Source: Streptomyces bikiniensis
GTDB taxonomy: Bacteria > Actinomycetota > Actinomycetes > Streptomycetales > Streptomycetaceae
Reading direction: 5' to 3'
Assembly: GCA_000716465.1 (NCBI GenBank)
Contig: JNWL01000013.1
Span: 124,001 to 188,000, forward strand
Length of the DNA stretch: 64,000 nucleotides
Shown here: in pieces, positions 36,539-43,824 of the stretch
Numbering within the stretch: the stretch's first letter is position 1
Layout: the number at the start of each line of letters is the position of its first letter
Position numbers and translations under genes: made by a program
Notes under the pieces: generated by a model
What the model was told of the DNA's origin: nothing
The model's input: the letters and a program-made list of their open reading frames with translations, nothing else
Database searches by the model: none

Positions 36539-37183
36539 TCAGCGCCCGGTGAGGCGCCTGGCGTTTTCCAGGTGGGCGGTGAGCTTCCCCTGGATGCGTA
36601 CGGTGGCCTCGTCCAGCGCCTTGCGGGTGCGGCGGCCGGAGCCGTCGCCCGCCTCGAAGGCGTCGCCGAAGACGACGTCCACGCGGCCGCGCAGCGGGGG
36701 CAGGGCCTTGACGAGCCGTCCCCGGCGGTCGGTGCTGCCCAGGACGGCGACCGGGACGATCGGCGCGCCGCTGCGGACCGCGAAGTACGCGAGGCCCGCG
36801 CGCAGCGACGCGAAGTCGCCCTCGCCCCGGGTGCCCTCGGGGAAGATCCCGAGGACGCCGCCCTGTTCCAGGACGCCCAGGGCGCCCGCTATCGCGGTGC
36901 GGTCGGTGCTGTCCCGGTCGACCTTGAGCTGCCCGATGCCCTCCAGGAAGCCGCCGAGCGGGCCGACGAACGCCTCCTTCTTGATCAGGAAGTGCACGGG
37001 GCGCGGGGCGGTGCCCATGAGCATGGGGCCGTCGATGTTGTGCGCGTGGTTGACGGCGAGGATGGCGGGGCCGGAGGCCGGCACCCGCCAGGCGCCGAGG
37101 ACGCGCGGCTTCCACAGCCCGTACATCAGCCCGATGCCGATGCCCCGGCCGACGGCGGCGCCCTTCGCGGAGGGCACGGTCAC
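36539..37183 (-). CDS. plsC: 1-acyl-sn-glycerol-3-phosphate acyltransferase
   Basis: 214 residues from the GTG at 37183; a GTG two codons later is the alternative. The PlsC motifs are ILAVNHAHNIDGPML (NHx4D catalytic block) and LGIFPEGTRGEGDF (FPEGTRG block), followed by VPVAVLGS. It acylates lysophosphatidate to phosphatidate at the membrane. In streptomycetes the gene always follows cmk and precedes der, as here; in some genera the activities are fused or overlap. Confidence 0.93.
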   Translation of the reverse strand: MTVPSAKGAAVGRGIGIGLMYGLWKPRVLGAWRVPASGPAILAVNHAHNIDGPMLMGTAPRPVHFLIKKEAFVGPLGGFLEGIGQLKVDRDSTDRTAIAGALGVLEQGGVLGIFPEGTRGEGDFASLRAGLAYFAVRSGAPIVPVAVLGSTDRRGRLVKALPPLRGRVDVVFGDAFEAGDGSGRRTRKALDEATVRIQGKLTAHLENARRLTGR

Positions 37184-37263
37184 CTGACGGCCGCCCGCTT
37201 CTCCGCGCCTGTGGTCGCGCTCCGCCTCGACTCCGCTCCCGCCGAGTCGCCCTCGCTCGTTCC

Positions 37264-37959
37264 TCACTCGGAAGCCTCGGCCTGCGCTGCGTCCCGGCCG
37301 CGCCGCTCGTCCACCAGGGTGACGACGCACTCGATCACCTGGTCGAGCGTGAGGTCGGTGGTGTCGACCTCGACGGCGTCGTCGGCCTTGGCGAGCGGGG
37401 AGGTCTTGCGGCTGGAGTCGGCCGCGTCCCGCTTGACCAGGGCCTCCTGGGTGGCGCGCACGTCGGCGCCCTTGAGCTCGCCGGAGCGGCGGGCGGCGCG
37501 GGCCTCGGGCGAGGCGGTGAGGAAGATCTTGAGGTCGGCGTCGGGCAGGACGGTGGTGCCGATGTCCCGGCCCTCGACGACGATGCCGTGCTCGGCGCCC
37601 CGGGCGATGGTCCGCTGGAGCTCGGTGATGAGCGCGCGCACCTCGGGGACGGCGCTGACGGCGCTGACCCTGGAGGTGACCTCCTCGGTGCGGATGGGGC
37701 CGGAGGCGTCGACGCCGTCCACGGTGATGGTGGGCCGGGACGGGTCGGTGCCGGAGACGATGACCGGCTTGGCGGCGACGGCGGCGATCGCCCCGGCGTC
37801 GGAGACGTCCACGCCGTTGCTGATCATCCACCAGGTGATCGCCCGGTACTGGGCGCCGGTGTCGAGGTAGCTCAGCCCCAGCTTGGCGGCGACCGCCTTC
37901 GAGGTGCTCGACTTGCCCGTGCCGGACGGCCCGTCGATGGCGACGATCACGGATTCCAC
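37264..37959 (-). CDS. cmk: Cytidylate kinase
   Basis: 231 residues. P-loop AIDGPSGTGKSSTSK at 8-22, YLDTGAQYRAITWW (CMP-binding region with the T-G-x-x-Y-R motif), VVEGRDIGTTVLPDADLKIFLTASPEARAARR and the LID-like KRDAADSSRKTSPLAKADDAVEVDTTDLT. It phosphorylates CMP and dCMP. It lies between tyrA and plsC in the conserved cmk-plsC-der unit. Confidence 0.96.
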   Translation of the reverse strand: MESVIVAIDGPSGTGKSSTSKAVAAKLGLSYLDTGAQYRAITWWMISNGVDVSDAGAIAAVAAKPVIVSGTDPSRPTITVDGVDASGPIRTEEVTSRVSAVSAVPEVRALITELQRTIARGAEHGIVVEGRDIGTTVLPDADLKIFLTASPEARAARRSGELKGADVRATQEALVKRDAADSSRKTSPLAKADDAVEVDTTDLTLDQVIECVVTLVDERRGRDAAQAEASE

Positions 37960-38089
37960 GGTGGGAACACCTTCCTGGGGTGGGGTGGCAGGACCCGGCG
38001 GGGTCGCGACGGGCTTCCCCCAAGGTTACCGAGTCCCACGCACCCGTTCGGCCCAGCCCGGTTGCGGCCGCGCACGGGGGCGGGCCGCG

Positions 38090-39178
38090 TCAGCCCGTAC
38101 GGAGCGCCCAGCCGCGTTCCTGGAGGGCGGTGCCGAGGACCGGGGCGGCCGAGGGCTCCACCATGAGCTGGACCAGGCCGGCCTGCTGGCCGGTCGCGTG
38201 CTCGATGCGGACGTCCTCGATGTTGACGCCCGCGCGGCCCGCGTCGGCGAAGATCCGGGCCAGCTCGCCGGGCCGGTCGCTGATGAGGACGGCGACGGTC
38301 TCGTAGGCGGCGGGGGCGGCGCCGTGCTTGCCGGGGACGCGGGAGCGGCCGGCGTTGCCGCGGCGCAGGACGTCCTCGACGCCGGTGGCGCCGTCCCGGC
38401 GCTCGTCCTCGTCGGAGGACTGGAGGGAGCGCAGGGCGCGGACGGTCTCGTCGAGGTCGGCGGCGACGCCGGAGAGGACGTCGGCGACGGGGCCGGGGTT
38501 GGCGGAGAGGATCTCGACCCACATGCGGGGGTCGGAGGCGGCGATCCGGGTGACGTCGCGGATGCCCTGGCCGCAGAGGCGCACGGCCGACTCGTCGGCC
38601 TCCTCCAGGCGCGCGGCGACCATGGAGGACACCAGCTGCGGGGTGTGGGAGACCAGGGCGACGGCCCGGTCGTGGGCGTCGGCGTCCATGACGACGGGAA
38701 CGGCCCGGCAGAGGGCGACCAGCTCCAGGGCGAGGTTCAGGACCTCGGTGTCGGTGTCCCGGGTCGGGGTGAGGACCCACGGCCGGCCCTCGAAGAGGTC
38801 GGCGGTGGCCGCGAGCGGGCCGGAGCGCTCCTTGCCGGACATGGGGTGGCTGCCGATGTACGCGGTGAGGTCGAGGCCCAGGGCCTCCAGCTCCCGCTTC
38901 GGTCCGCCCTTGACGCTGGCGACGTCCAGGTAGCCGCGGGCGAGGCCGGTGGTCATGGCCTCGGCGAGGGTGGCGGCGACGTGGGCGGGGGGCACGGCGA
39001 CGACGGCGAGGTCCACGGGGCCCTCGGGCGCCTCGTCGGTGCCGGCGCCGAGCGCGGCGGCGGTGCGGGCGCGGGCCGGGTCGTGGTCGCGCAGGTGGAC
39101 GGTGACGCCCCGCCCGGCGAGGGCGAGGGCGGCGGAGGTGCCGATCAGGCCGGTTCCGATGACGAGCGCTGTTCTCAC
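38090..39178 (-). CDS. tyrA: Prephenate dehydrogenase with C-terminal ACT domain
   Basis: 362 residues. Rossmann NAD-binding motif VIGTGLIGTSAALAL at 6-20; the conserved IGSHPMSGKERSG with the active-site His, SHTPQLVSSMVA with a second conserved His, and a C-terminal ACT domain (VLISDRPGELARIFADAGRAGVNIEDVRIEHATGQ, ~residues 297-330) for tyrosine feedback. It converts prephenate to 4-hydroxyphenylpyruvate. Its start overlaps the chorismate mutase stop by 4 bases, so the two consecutive steps are translationally coupled. Confidence 0.95.
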   Translation of the reverse strand: MRTALVIGTGLIGTSAALALAGRGVTVHLRDHDPARARTAAALGAGTDEAPEGPVDLAVVAVPPAHVAATLAEAMTTGLARGYLDVASVKGGPKRELEALGLDLTAYIGSHPMSGKERSGPLAATADLFEGRPWVLTPTRDTDTEVLNLALELVALCRAVPVVMDADAHDRAVALVSHTPQLVSSMVAARLEEADESAVRLCGQGIRDVTRIAASDPRMWVEILSANPGPVADVLSGVAADLDETVRALRSLQSSDEDERRDGATGVEDVLRRGNAGRSRVPGKHGAAPAAYETVAVLISDRPGELARIFADAGRAGVNIEDVRIEHATGQQAGLVQLMVEPSAAPVLGTALQERGWALRTG

Positions 39179-39537
39179 TGGGCGATGTCCTTGCGCAGGG
39201 CGGCCGCGGCACCGAGGTAGACGTGCGCGATCCGGGGCTTGGGCAGCTCGGTCTCGACGTGGGCGAGGAGCCGGACGACCCTCGGCATGGCGCCCTCGAC
39301 GTCGAGTTCCTGGGCGCAGATCAGGGGGACGTCGACGATCCCGGTGTGCCGGGCCGCGGCGGCGGGGAAGTCGCTGTGCAGATCGGGCGTGGCAGTGAAC
39401 CAGATGCTGATGAGGTCCTCGGCGGTGAGGCCGTTGCGTTCGAGGACGGCGGTGAGCAGCTCCTCGACCCGCTCGCGCATGTGCCCGGCCTCGTCCCGGT
39501 CCAGCTGGACGGCGCCTCGGACCGCTCGTACCGCCAC
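39175..39537 (-). CDS. aroH: AroH-type chorismate mutase
   Basis: 120 residues from the GTG at 39537 (VAVRAVRGAVQLDRDE). The upstream open frame is repeat-coded and not conserved in type. The trimeric AroH fold is indicated by RGAVQLDRDEAGHMRERVEELL, WFTATPDLHSDFPAAAAR and VPLICAQELDVEGAMPRVVRLLAHVE, with the active-site Arg of the first block and Cys/Glu in CAQELDVEG. It makes prephenate from chorismate and feeds TyrA directly. Confidence 0.94.
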   Translation of the reverse strand: MAVRAVRGAVQLDRDEAGHMRERVEELLTAVLERNGLTAEDLISIWFTATPDLHSDFPAAAARHTGIVDVPLICAQELDVEGAMPRVVRLLAHVETELPKPRIAHVYLGAAAALRKDIAQ

Positions 39538-39618
39538 GTCGTGCTCCTTCGCCTGCGTCAGTGCTCCGTTCAGCCTAGTCAGCGGCGGGGGCCGGGGAGG
39601 ACGGCGCCCGCTCTCCGA

Positions 39619-39654
39619 GACGGGGCGGGCGTACGGGACGGGGCGGGCGTACGG
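39619..39654. repeat. Perfect 18-bp tandem duplication
   Basis: An 18-base unit beginning GACGGGGCGGGCGTACGG occurs twice without a gap (39619-39636 and 39637-39654) in the intergenic region between aroH and the Rieske gene. It contains the same GTACGG core as the repeats at 17 kb and 19.8 kb. Confidence 0.75.
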
Positions 39655-39758
39655 GAGAAGGGGGCCGGTGCCACGCGCACCCGCGCGCTCCGCCACCCGG
39701 GGTACGGGCGCAGGCGTGTCGCGGGACCCGGCGGCGGGCGCGTGGCCAAGCTGGCGCC

Positions 39759-40250
39759 ATGACGTCCCACAGCACGAGCCGCCGCACCGTCCTGTTCGCC
39801 GCCGCGGCCCTGACGACGACGGGCTGCGGCTCGGACGGGGGCGGGGACGGGGGCGACGGCGGTACGACGGCGGGCACCCCCGAGGCGCCGGACGCCCCGG
39901 AGACGCCGGAGGCCCCCGATTCCCCGGACACCCCGGACACCCCGGAGGCCCCCGAGGAGGACGGCGAGGCGCTGGCCAGGACCTCCGAGATCCCGGTCGG
40001 CGGCGGAACGGTCTTCCGGGAGGAGAAGGTGGTGGTCACGCAGCCGACGGCCGGCGAGTTCAAGGCGTTCTCGGCGGTCTGCACCCACCAGGGGTGCCTG
40101 GTGGACAAGGTCGCGGACGGCACCATCGACTGCCCCTGCCACGGTTCGAAGTTCCGTGTCGCGGACGGCTCGGTGGTGACGGGCCCGGCCACCCGCCCGC
40201 TCCCCGCCGAGCAGATTATCGTCTCGGGTGAAACGATCACCCTCGCGTAG
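39759..40250 (+). CDS. Rieske [2Fe-2S] lipoprotein, probably Tat-exported
   Basis: 163 residues. The N-terminus has SRRTVLFAAAALTTTGCG, a twin-arginine motif plus lipobox Cys. Residues 25-70 are a low-complexity linker of PE/PD/TP repeats. The Rieske domain has the two ligand boxes CTHQGCLV and CPCHGSKF, with all four iron ligands. Small Rieske lipoproteins of this kind occur in actinomycetes as arsenite-oxidase-like or quinol-related electron carriers without a fixed partner. No oxidase gene lies next to it. Confidence 0.9.
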   Translation: MTSHSTSRRTVLFAAAALTTTGCGSDGGGDGGDGGTTAGTPEAPDAPETPEAPDSPDTPDTPEAPEEDGEALARTSEIPVGGGTVFREEKVVVTQPTAGEFKAFSAVCTHQGCLVDKVADGTIDCPCHGSKFRVADGSVVTGPATRPLPAEQIIVSGETITLA

Positions 40251-40260
40251 CCTGCCCGGC

Positions 40261-40950
40261 ATGACTCCGGACGAGCTGGTGCGCGAGCACACGATCTACT
40301 CCTGCGTGATGGGATCGCGCGCCTTCGGTCTGGCGACCGAGGGCAGCGACACGGACCTCCGGGGCGTCTACCTGGCCCCGACGCCGCTCTTCTGGCGCTT
40401 CGACAAGCCCCCGGCACACGTGGAGGGCCCGGCCCCGGAGCAGTTCAGCTGGGAGCTGGAACGCTTCTGCGAGCTGGCCCTGCGCAACAACCCGAACGTC
40501 CTGGAGTGCCTCCACTCCCCCGTGGTCGAGTACGCCGACGACCTCGGCCGCGAGCTGGTCGCGCTGCGCGGCGCCTTCCTCTCCCGGCAGGCGCACCGGA
40601 CGTTCGTGCGGTACGCGGGCGGCCAGCGCCGCAAGCTGGACGCGGACGTGCGCCAGTACGGGCAGCCGCGCTGGAAGCACGCCATGCACCTGCTGCGGCT
40701 CCTGGCGAGCTGCCGCGACCTGCTGCGCACGGGCGAGCTGAGCATCGGCGTCGGGGAGGACCGCGACCGCCTCCTCGCGGTCAGGCGCGGCGAAGTGGCC
40801 TGGCCGGAGGTCGAGTCCTGGATGAACCGCCTCCAGGAGGAGGCCGACCGGGCCCACGACGCCTCCCCGCTGCCCCTCGCACCGGACCGCGCGCGCGTGG
40901 AGGACTTCCTGGCCCGCGCCCGCCGCGCGTCAGCCCTGCGGGAGCTGTAG
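40261..40950 (+). CDS. RlaP-type nucleotidyltransferase domain protein
   Basis: 229 residues. MGSRAFGLATEGSDTDLRGVYLAP at residues 17-40 is the nucleotidyltransferase-superfamily box (G-S then D-x-D), here with the R-A-F-G-L form of the RlaP family (Pfam PF10127). A helical region with CELALRNNPNVLECLHSP follows and places the third carboxylate. RlaP-like proteins modify or ligate nucleic acid ends or transfer nucleotides; RNA is the suspected substrate. Starts 10 bases after the Rieske stop. Its 3' end overlaps the convergent paralogue by 21 bases. Confidence 0.82.
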   Translation: MTPDELVREHTIYSCVMGSRAFGLATEGSDTDLRGVYLAPTPLFWRFDKPPAHVEGPAPEQFSWELERFCELALRNNPNVLECLHSPVVEYADDLGRELVALRGAFLSRQAHRTFVRYAGGQRRKLDADVRQYGQPRWKHAMHLLRLLASCRDLLRTGELSIGVGEDRDRLLAVRRGEVAWPEVESWMNRLQEEADRAHDASPLPLAPDRARVEDFLARARRASALREL

Positions 40951-41718
40951 CCGGGCCCGTACGACGAGGTCGTGCAGGGCGTCGTGGGCGCGGACCGCAT
41001 CCGGGAGGCGGGAGGCGGCGCGGGCCTCGTCCAGGACCGCGTGCAGGGCCTCCGTCTCGGCCCGTACGGCCTCGGGGTCCACCTCGGCCCGCCCGTGCTC
41101 GGCCGCCGCCTTGGCGGCGACGAGGCCGGGGATCCGGGCGGGGGCCTCGGGGACCTCCTCCACCAGGGTCGGCAGGTGCGCCTGCACCTCGCCCGCCCGC
41201 ATCAGGTGGATGCCGGTGAGCAGGGCCCGGTAGGTGTAGAGCAGGGGCTTGAGCTCGCCGCTCTTCTCGTACAGCCGCCACTGCGTCCCGGCGAAGCCCC
41301 GGTAGTGGTGCGCGTGGTGGTGGGTGAGCACGTCGGGGACGAGCGCGACCAGCTCCGCGTGGACGTCGGAGGTGTGCGCCACCAGCGGGGAGGTGAGCTG
41401 CTCCAGGACGTAGCCGTTGCGGCGCAGCATCAGGCGGGCGAACTTCCGCAGGTCGTGGGTGACCAGGTCCATCTCGACCCCGTCGCGGTCCCACATCCGG
41501 CTCCGGGTCTCCTCCGGTTCGCGCAGCCCGACCAGCGCCTCGGCCGGCAGCAGGTGCGCGCCGCGCAGGTCCACGTCCGAGTCGCGGGACGGGAACCCGT
41601 ACAGGTGCGCGCCCGAGACGGTCGCGAAGAGGAGCGGGTCGGGCTGCTCCGCCACGACGGCGGACAGGTCCGTGCCCCGGGAGGGGTCGAGCTGCGAGGG
41701 ATCGAGGGCGAGCGTCAT
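40930..41718 (-). CDS. RlaP-type nucleotidyltransferase domain protein, last gene of the NAD operon
   Basis: 262 residues. The box is ATVSGAHLYGFPSRDSDVDLRGAHLLP (residues 32-56), where the first position reads G-A rather than G-S but D48 and D50 are intact. VTHDLRKFARLMLRRNGYVLEQL places the helical partner motif. It is homologous to the convergent gene at 40261. It lies 3 bases after the 3' half of the ADP-ribosylglycohydrolase and on the same strand, so originally it was the fifth gene of the pnuC-nadR-nrtR unit. The 8.6-kb insertion now cuts it off from that promoter. Confidence 0.82.
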   Translation of the reverse strand: MTLALDPSQLDPSRGTDLSAVVAEQPDPLLFATVSGAHLYGFPSRDSDVDLRGAHLLPAEALVGLREPEETRSRMWDRDGVEMDLVTHDLRKFARLMLRRNGYVLEQLTSPLVAHTSDVHAELVALVPDVLTHHHAHHYRGFAGTQWRLYEKSGELKPLLYTYRALLTGIHLMRAGEVQAHLPTLVEEVPEAPARIPGLVAAKAAAEHGRAEVDPEAVRAETEALHAVLDEARAASRLPDAVRAHDALHDLVVRARLQLPQG

Positions 41719-41721
41719 GGC

Positions 41722-42567
41722 TCAAGCGTCCCAGAGGGCGCCGAAGGCGAGGAGGTCGCTCCGGTACTCGACGCGGTCCGCCCACTCCGCCGGCCAGGCG
41801 TCCGCGCCGAGGTGGGCCCCGGCGAAGGCGCCCGCGAGGGCGGCGATCGAGTCGGAGTCGCCCCGGGTGCAGGCGGCCCGGCGCAGGGCGGTGAGGGGGT
41901 CGCCGGGGAAGAGCAGGAAGCAGAGCAGCCCGGTCGCCAGGGCCTCCTCCGCGACCCAGCCGTCGCCGGTGTACGTGCAGGGGTCGAGCTCCGGGTCGGC
42001 CGTGCGCTGGACGGCGTCCAGGCGCTCCAGGACCGCCAGGCACTCGTCCCAGCCGCGCTCGGTGAAGTGCCGGGCGGAGGGGTGCTGGGAGCGGGTCCAC
42101 AGGTCCCCGAGCCACTCCTCGTGGTAGCGGGAGCGGTTCTCGTACGCGTACGAGCGGAGCTGTCCGACGAGTCCGGCCGGGTCCACACCCCGCGCGAGCA
42201 GGTGCACGGCGCGGGCGGTCAGGTCGGAGGCGGCGAGCGCGGTGGGGTGGCCGTGGGTCAGCGCCGACTGGAGCTGCGCGGCGCCCGCCCGCTGCTCGTC
42301 GCTCAGACCGGGGACGAGACCGATGGGGGTGACCCGCATGTTGGCGCCGCAGCCCTTGGAATGGATCTGGCCGGCGTCCTGCCAGGGCACGTCGGTCGTC
42401 AGCAGTTGGCAGGCGACCATGCAGGTGCGGCCGGGGGCGCGGTTGTTCTCCGGCGACCGGTACCAGTCGACGAACTCCTCGCGCACCGACCGGGCGAGGC
42501 GCCTCGGGGCGAGGACGCCCCGGTCCATGGCCGTGCGGATGCCCCGGGCGAAGGCGAGGGCCATCTG
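41722..42567 (-). pseudogene. ADP-ribosylglycohydrolase, 3' fragment (split by Tn3-family element)
   Basis: This fragment codes the C-terminal ~280 residues, resuming at Gln-Met-Ala-Leu-Ala right after the transposon. It keeps the second metal site (TRGDSDSIAALAGAFAG) and HSKGCGANMRVTPIGLV, but lacks the N-terminal T-D-D metal-binding triplet. The other half is at 51215-51396. Removing the element and one ATCTG copy restores a 340-codon frame that reads VTDDTQMALA across the junction. An ATG at 42564 could restart translation but would give a product without half of its metal site. Confidence 0.9.
42563..42567. repeat. Target site duplication, left copy (ATCTG)
   Basis: Five bases directly outside the left inverted repeat, repeated at 51215-51219. 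A 5-bp duplication is the Tn3-family standard. Confidence 0.93.
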
Positions 42568-42613
42568 GGGGCATGACCCAGATACGCCAGAAACCCGCCA
42601 CGGGATGATCTTG
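42568..42613. repeat. Tn3 terminal inverted repeat, left (46 bp)
   Basis: Begins GGGGCATGACCCAGATACGC and matches the reverse complement of 51169-51214 for 46 bases without a mismatch. The Tn3 norm is about 38 bp. Confidence 0.95.
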
Positions 42614-42630
42614 GAGCGAGCGAATCGCTC

Positions 42631-43548
42631 TCAGCGCGGGTTCCCGGCCACGAGAGCGTTGACGCGGTTCTCGTACTCGCGGCGAGCCTTGCGCTGGGCG
42701 GGGATCGCCCCGGCTCCGTCGAGGACCTGGCAGCGATCGAGGAGCTGGCGGTGGACTGCTGGCACGGTGGTGACGCGGAGGGTGTAGCCCGTGCCGCGTC
42801 GTACGGCCTGGCCCTGGTCGAGCGCGGCTCGCTCGGCGTCGTCCAGCTCGGCGGTGCGGAGGAAGTCGGCGACCTTGCCGGGCACGTCGAGGGTGACGAG
42901 CAGTTCCGGGGGCGGGACAGCTTCGTCGGTGACGTGCTCGGGCAGGAGATCGGCGACGGCGGTACGGATAGCGCCGCGGCTGACGCCCTGCTCGCGGGCC
43001 AAGGCGGCGATGGACTGGCCCTCCAGGTATGCGGTGCGTACGTCGGTGACCGTCTCGCCCGCGAGGGCGGGCCGGCGCCCGCCCCTGTTGCCTTTGGCCT
43101 CGGCGGCGCGCAGTCCGTCGTACGTCAGCTCGCGCTGGAGGTCGCGCTGGAGTTCGCCGGCGGCGGCGAGGGTCTGCACCATGAACTTCACGGTGGACAG
43201 CAGCTCGCCGGTGCGCGGGTGGCGGGCGGTGAGGTCCATGCCGGAGAACGCCCCGTCGTGGATGCGCAGGGCGAGACGGTCGCGGTGCAGGACGTCGAGC
43301 ACGTCGAGGATGTGCCCGGTGCCGCGTACGAGGCGGAACATCTCGGAGATGTGCACGGTGTCGCCCGGCCGCGCGTAGGTGAGCAGGTCGCCGAACTTCG
43401 GGCGCTCCAGTGGGTGGAGGCGGCTGGAGGTGCCGGCCTCCTCCTCGAAGACGACCGGGTCCTCGATTCCGGCCTCGTGAAGGACGAGGTTCTGGCGGTC
43501 GGTCGACTGCTGGTCGGTCGACACCCGCTTGTAGACGAGATTGGCCAC
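42631..43548 (-). CDS. tnpR: Serine recombinase (transposon resolvase)
   Basis: 305 residues from GTG at 43548. The catalytic domain opens VYKRVSTDQQSTDRQ with nucleophile Ser10, then LTYARPGDTVHISEMFRLVRGTGHILDVLDVL and LAAAGELQRDLQRELTYDGLRAA. A resolvase helix-turn-helix (GQSIAALAREQGVSRGAIRTAV) lies near residues 175-200. About 100 extra residues follow it, so the protein is longer than Tn3/gamma-delta resolvases (~185) and resembles the extended TnpR of some actinomycete elements. It resolves cointegrates at the repeat field just upstream (43572-43699). Confidence 0.9.
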   Translation of the reverse strand: MANLVYKRVSTDQQSTDRQNLVLHEAGIEDPVVFEEEAGTSSRLHPLERPKFGDLLTYARPGDTVHISEMFRLVRGTGHILDVLDVLHRDRLALRIHDGAFSGMDLTARHPRTGELLSTVKFMVQTLAAAGELQRDLQRELTYDGLRAAEAKGNRGGRRPALAGETVTDVRTAYLEGQSIAALAREQGVSRGAIRTAVADLLPEHVTDEAVPPPELLVTLDVPGKVADFLRTAELDDAERAALDQGQAVRRGTGYTLRVTTVPAVHRQLLDRCQVLDGAGAIPAQRKARREYENRVNALVAGNPR

Positions 43549-43824
43549 GCTGTCCCTCGCTTCTGCCGCCCCATCGGACCTCGGGTGTCATCTAACCCTG
43601 TCCTCAACGGCCATCGGATCTCATTGGATCCGGGCCGCCGTGAGGCCCCGGAAAGTCCGGGTTCATTGGACGCGGACCGCTCCTGTCTTCATTCGATCCT
43701 TTCCCGACAGGCGGAGAGGCTGCAACCTTGGGGAACACTTGTGCCACCGAGCGCTGGTTGTGAACCCGCGGCCCTTCGTCGTCCACGATCTCGGGTCACG
43801 GTGGGCTCGGTACGTCGGCGGGTA
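43549..43824. other. Putative res site region with six CAT(C/T)NGAYC-like repeats
   Basis: Between the resolvase start and the glycosidase stop, the related words CATCGGACCT (43572), TCATCTAACC (43588), CATCGGATCT (43612), TCATTGGATCC (43621), TCATTGGACGC (43663) and TCATTCGATCC (43689) recur, all on the plus strand within 128 bases. This is the density and position expected of resolvase-binding subsites. The remaining bases to 43824 show nothing recognisable. Confidence 0.55.

Noticed and set aside
41722..42567. Independent complete ADP-ribosylglycohydrolase starting at ATG 42564
   Set aside because: The N-terminal GDALG and TDDT blocks are missing and found at 51215-51396; the fragment is one half of a split gene.
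40781..43591. 936-residue minus-strand open frame across the nucleotidyltransferase and left transposon end
   Set aside because: It runs out of frame through three genes and the inverted repeat; Pro/Arg-rich throughout.
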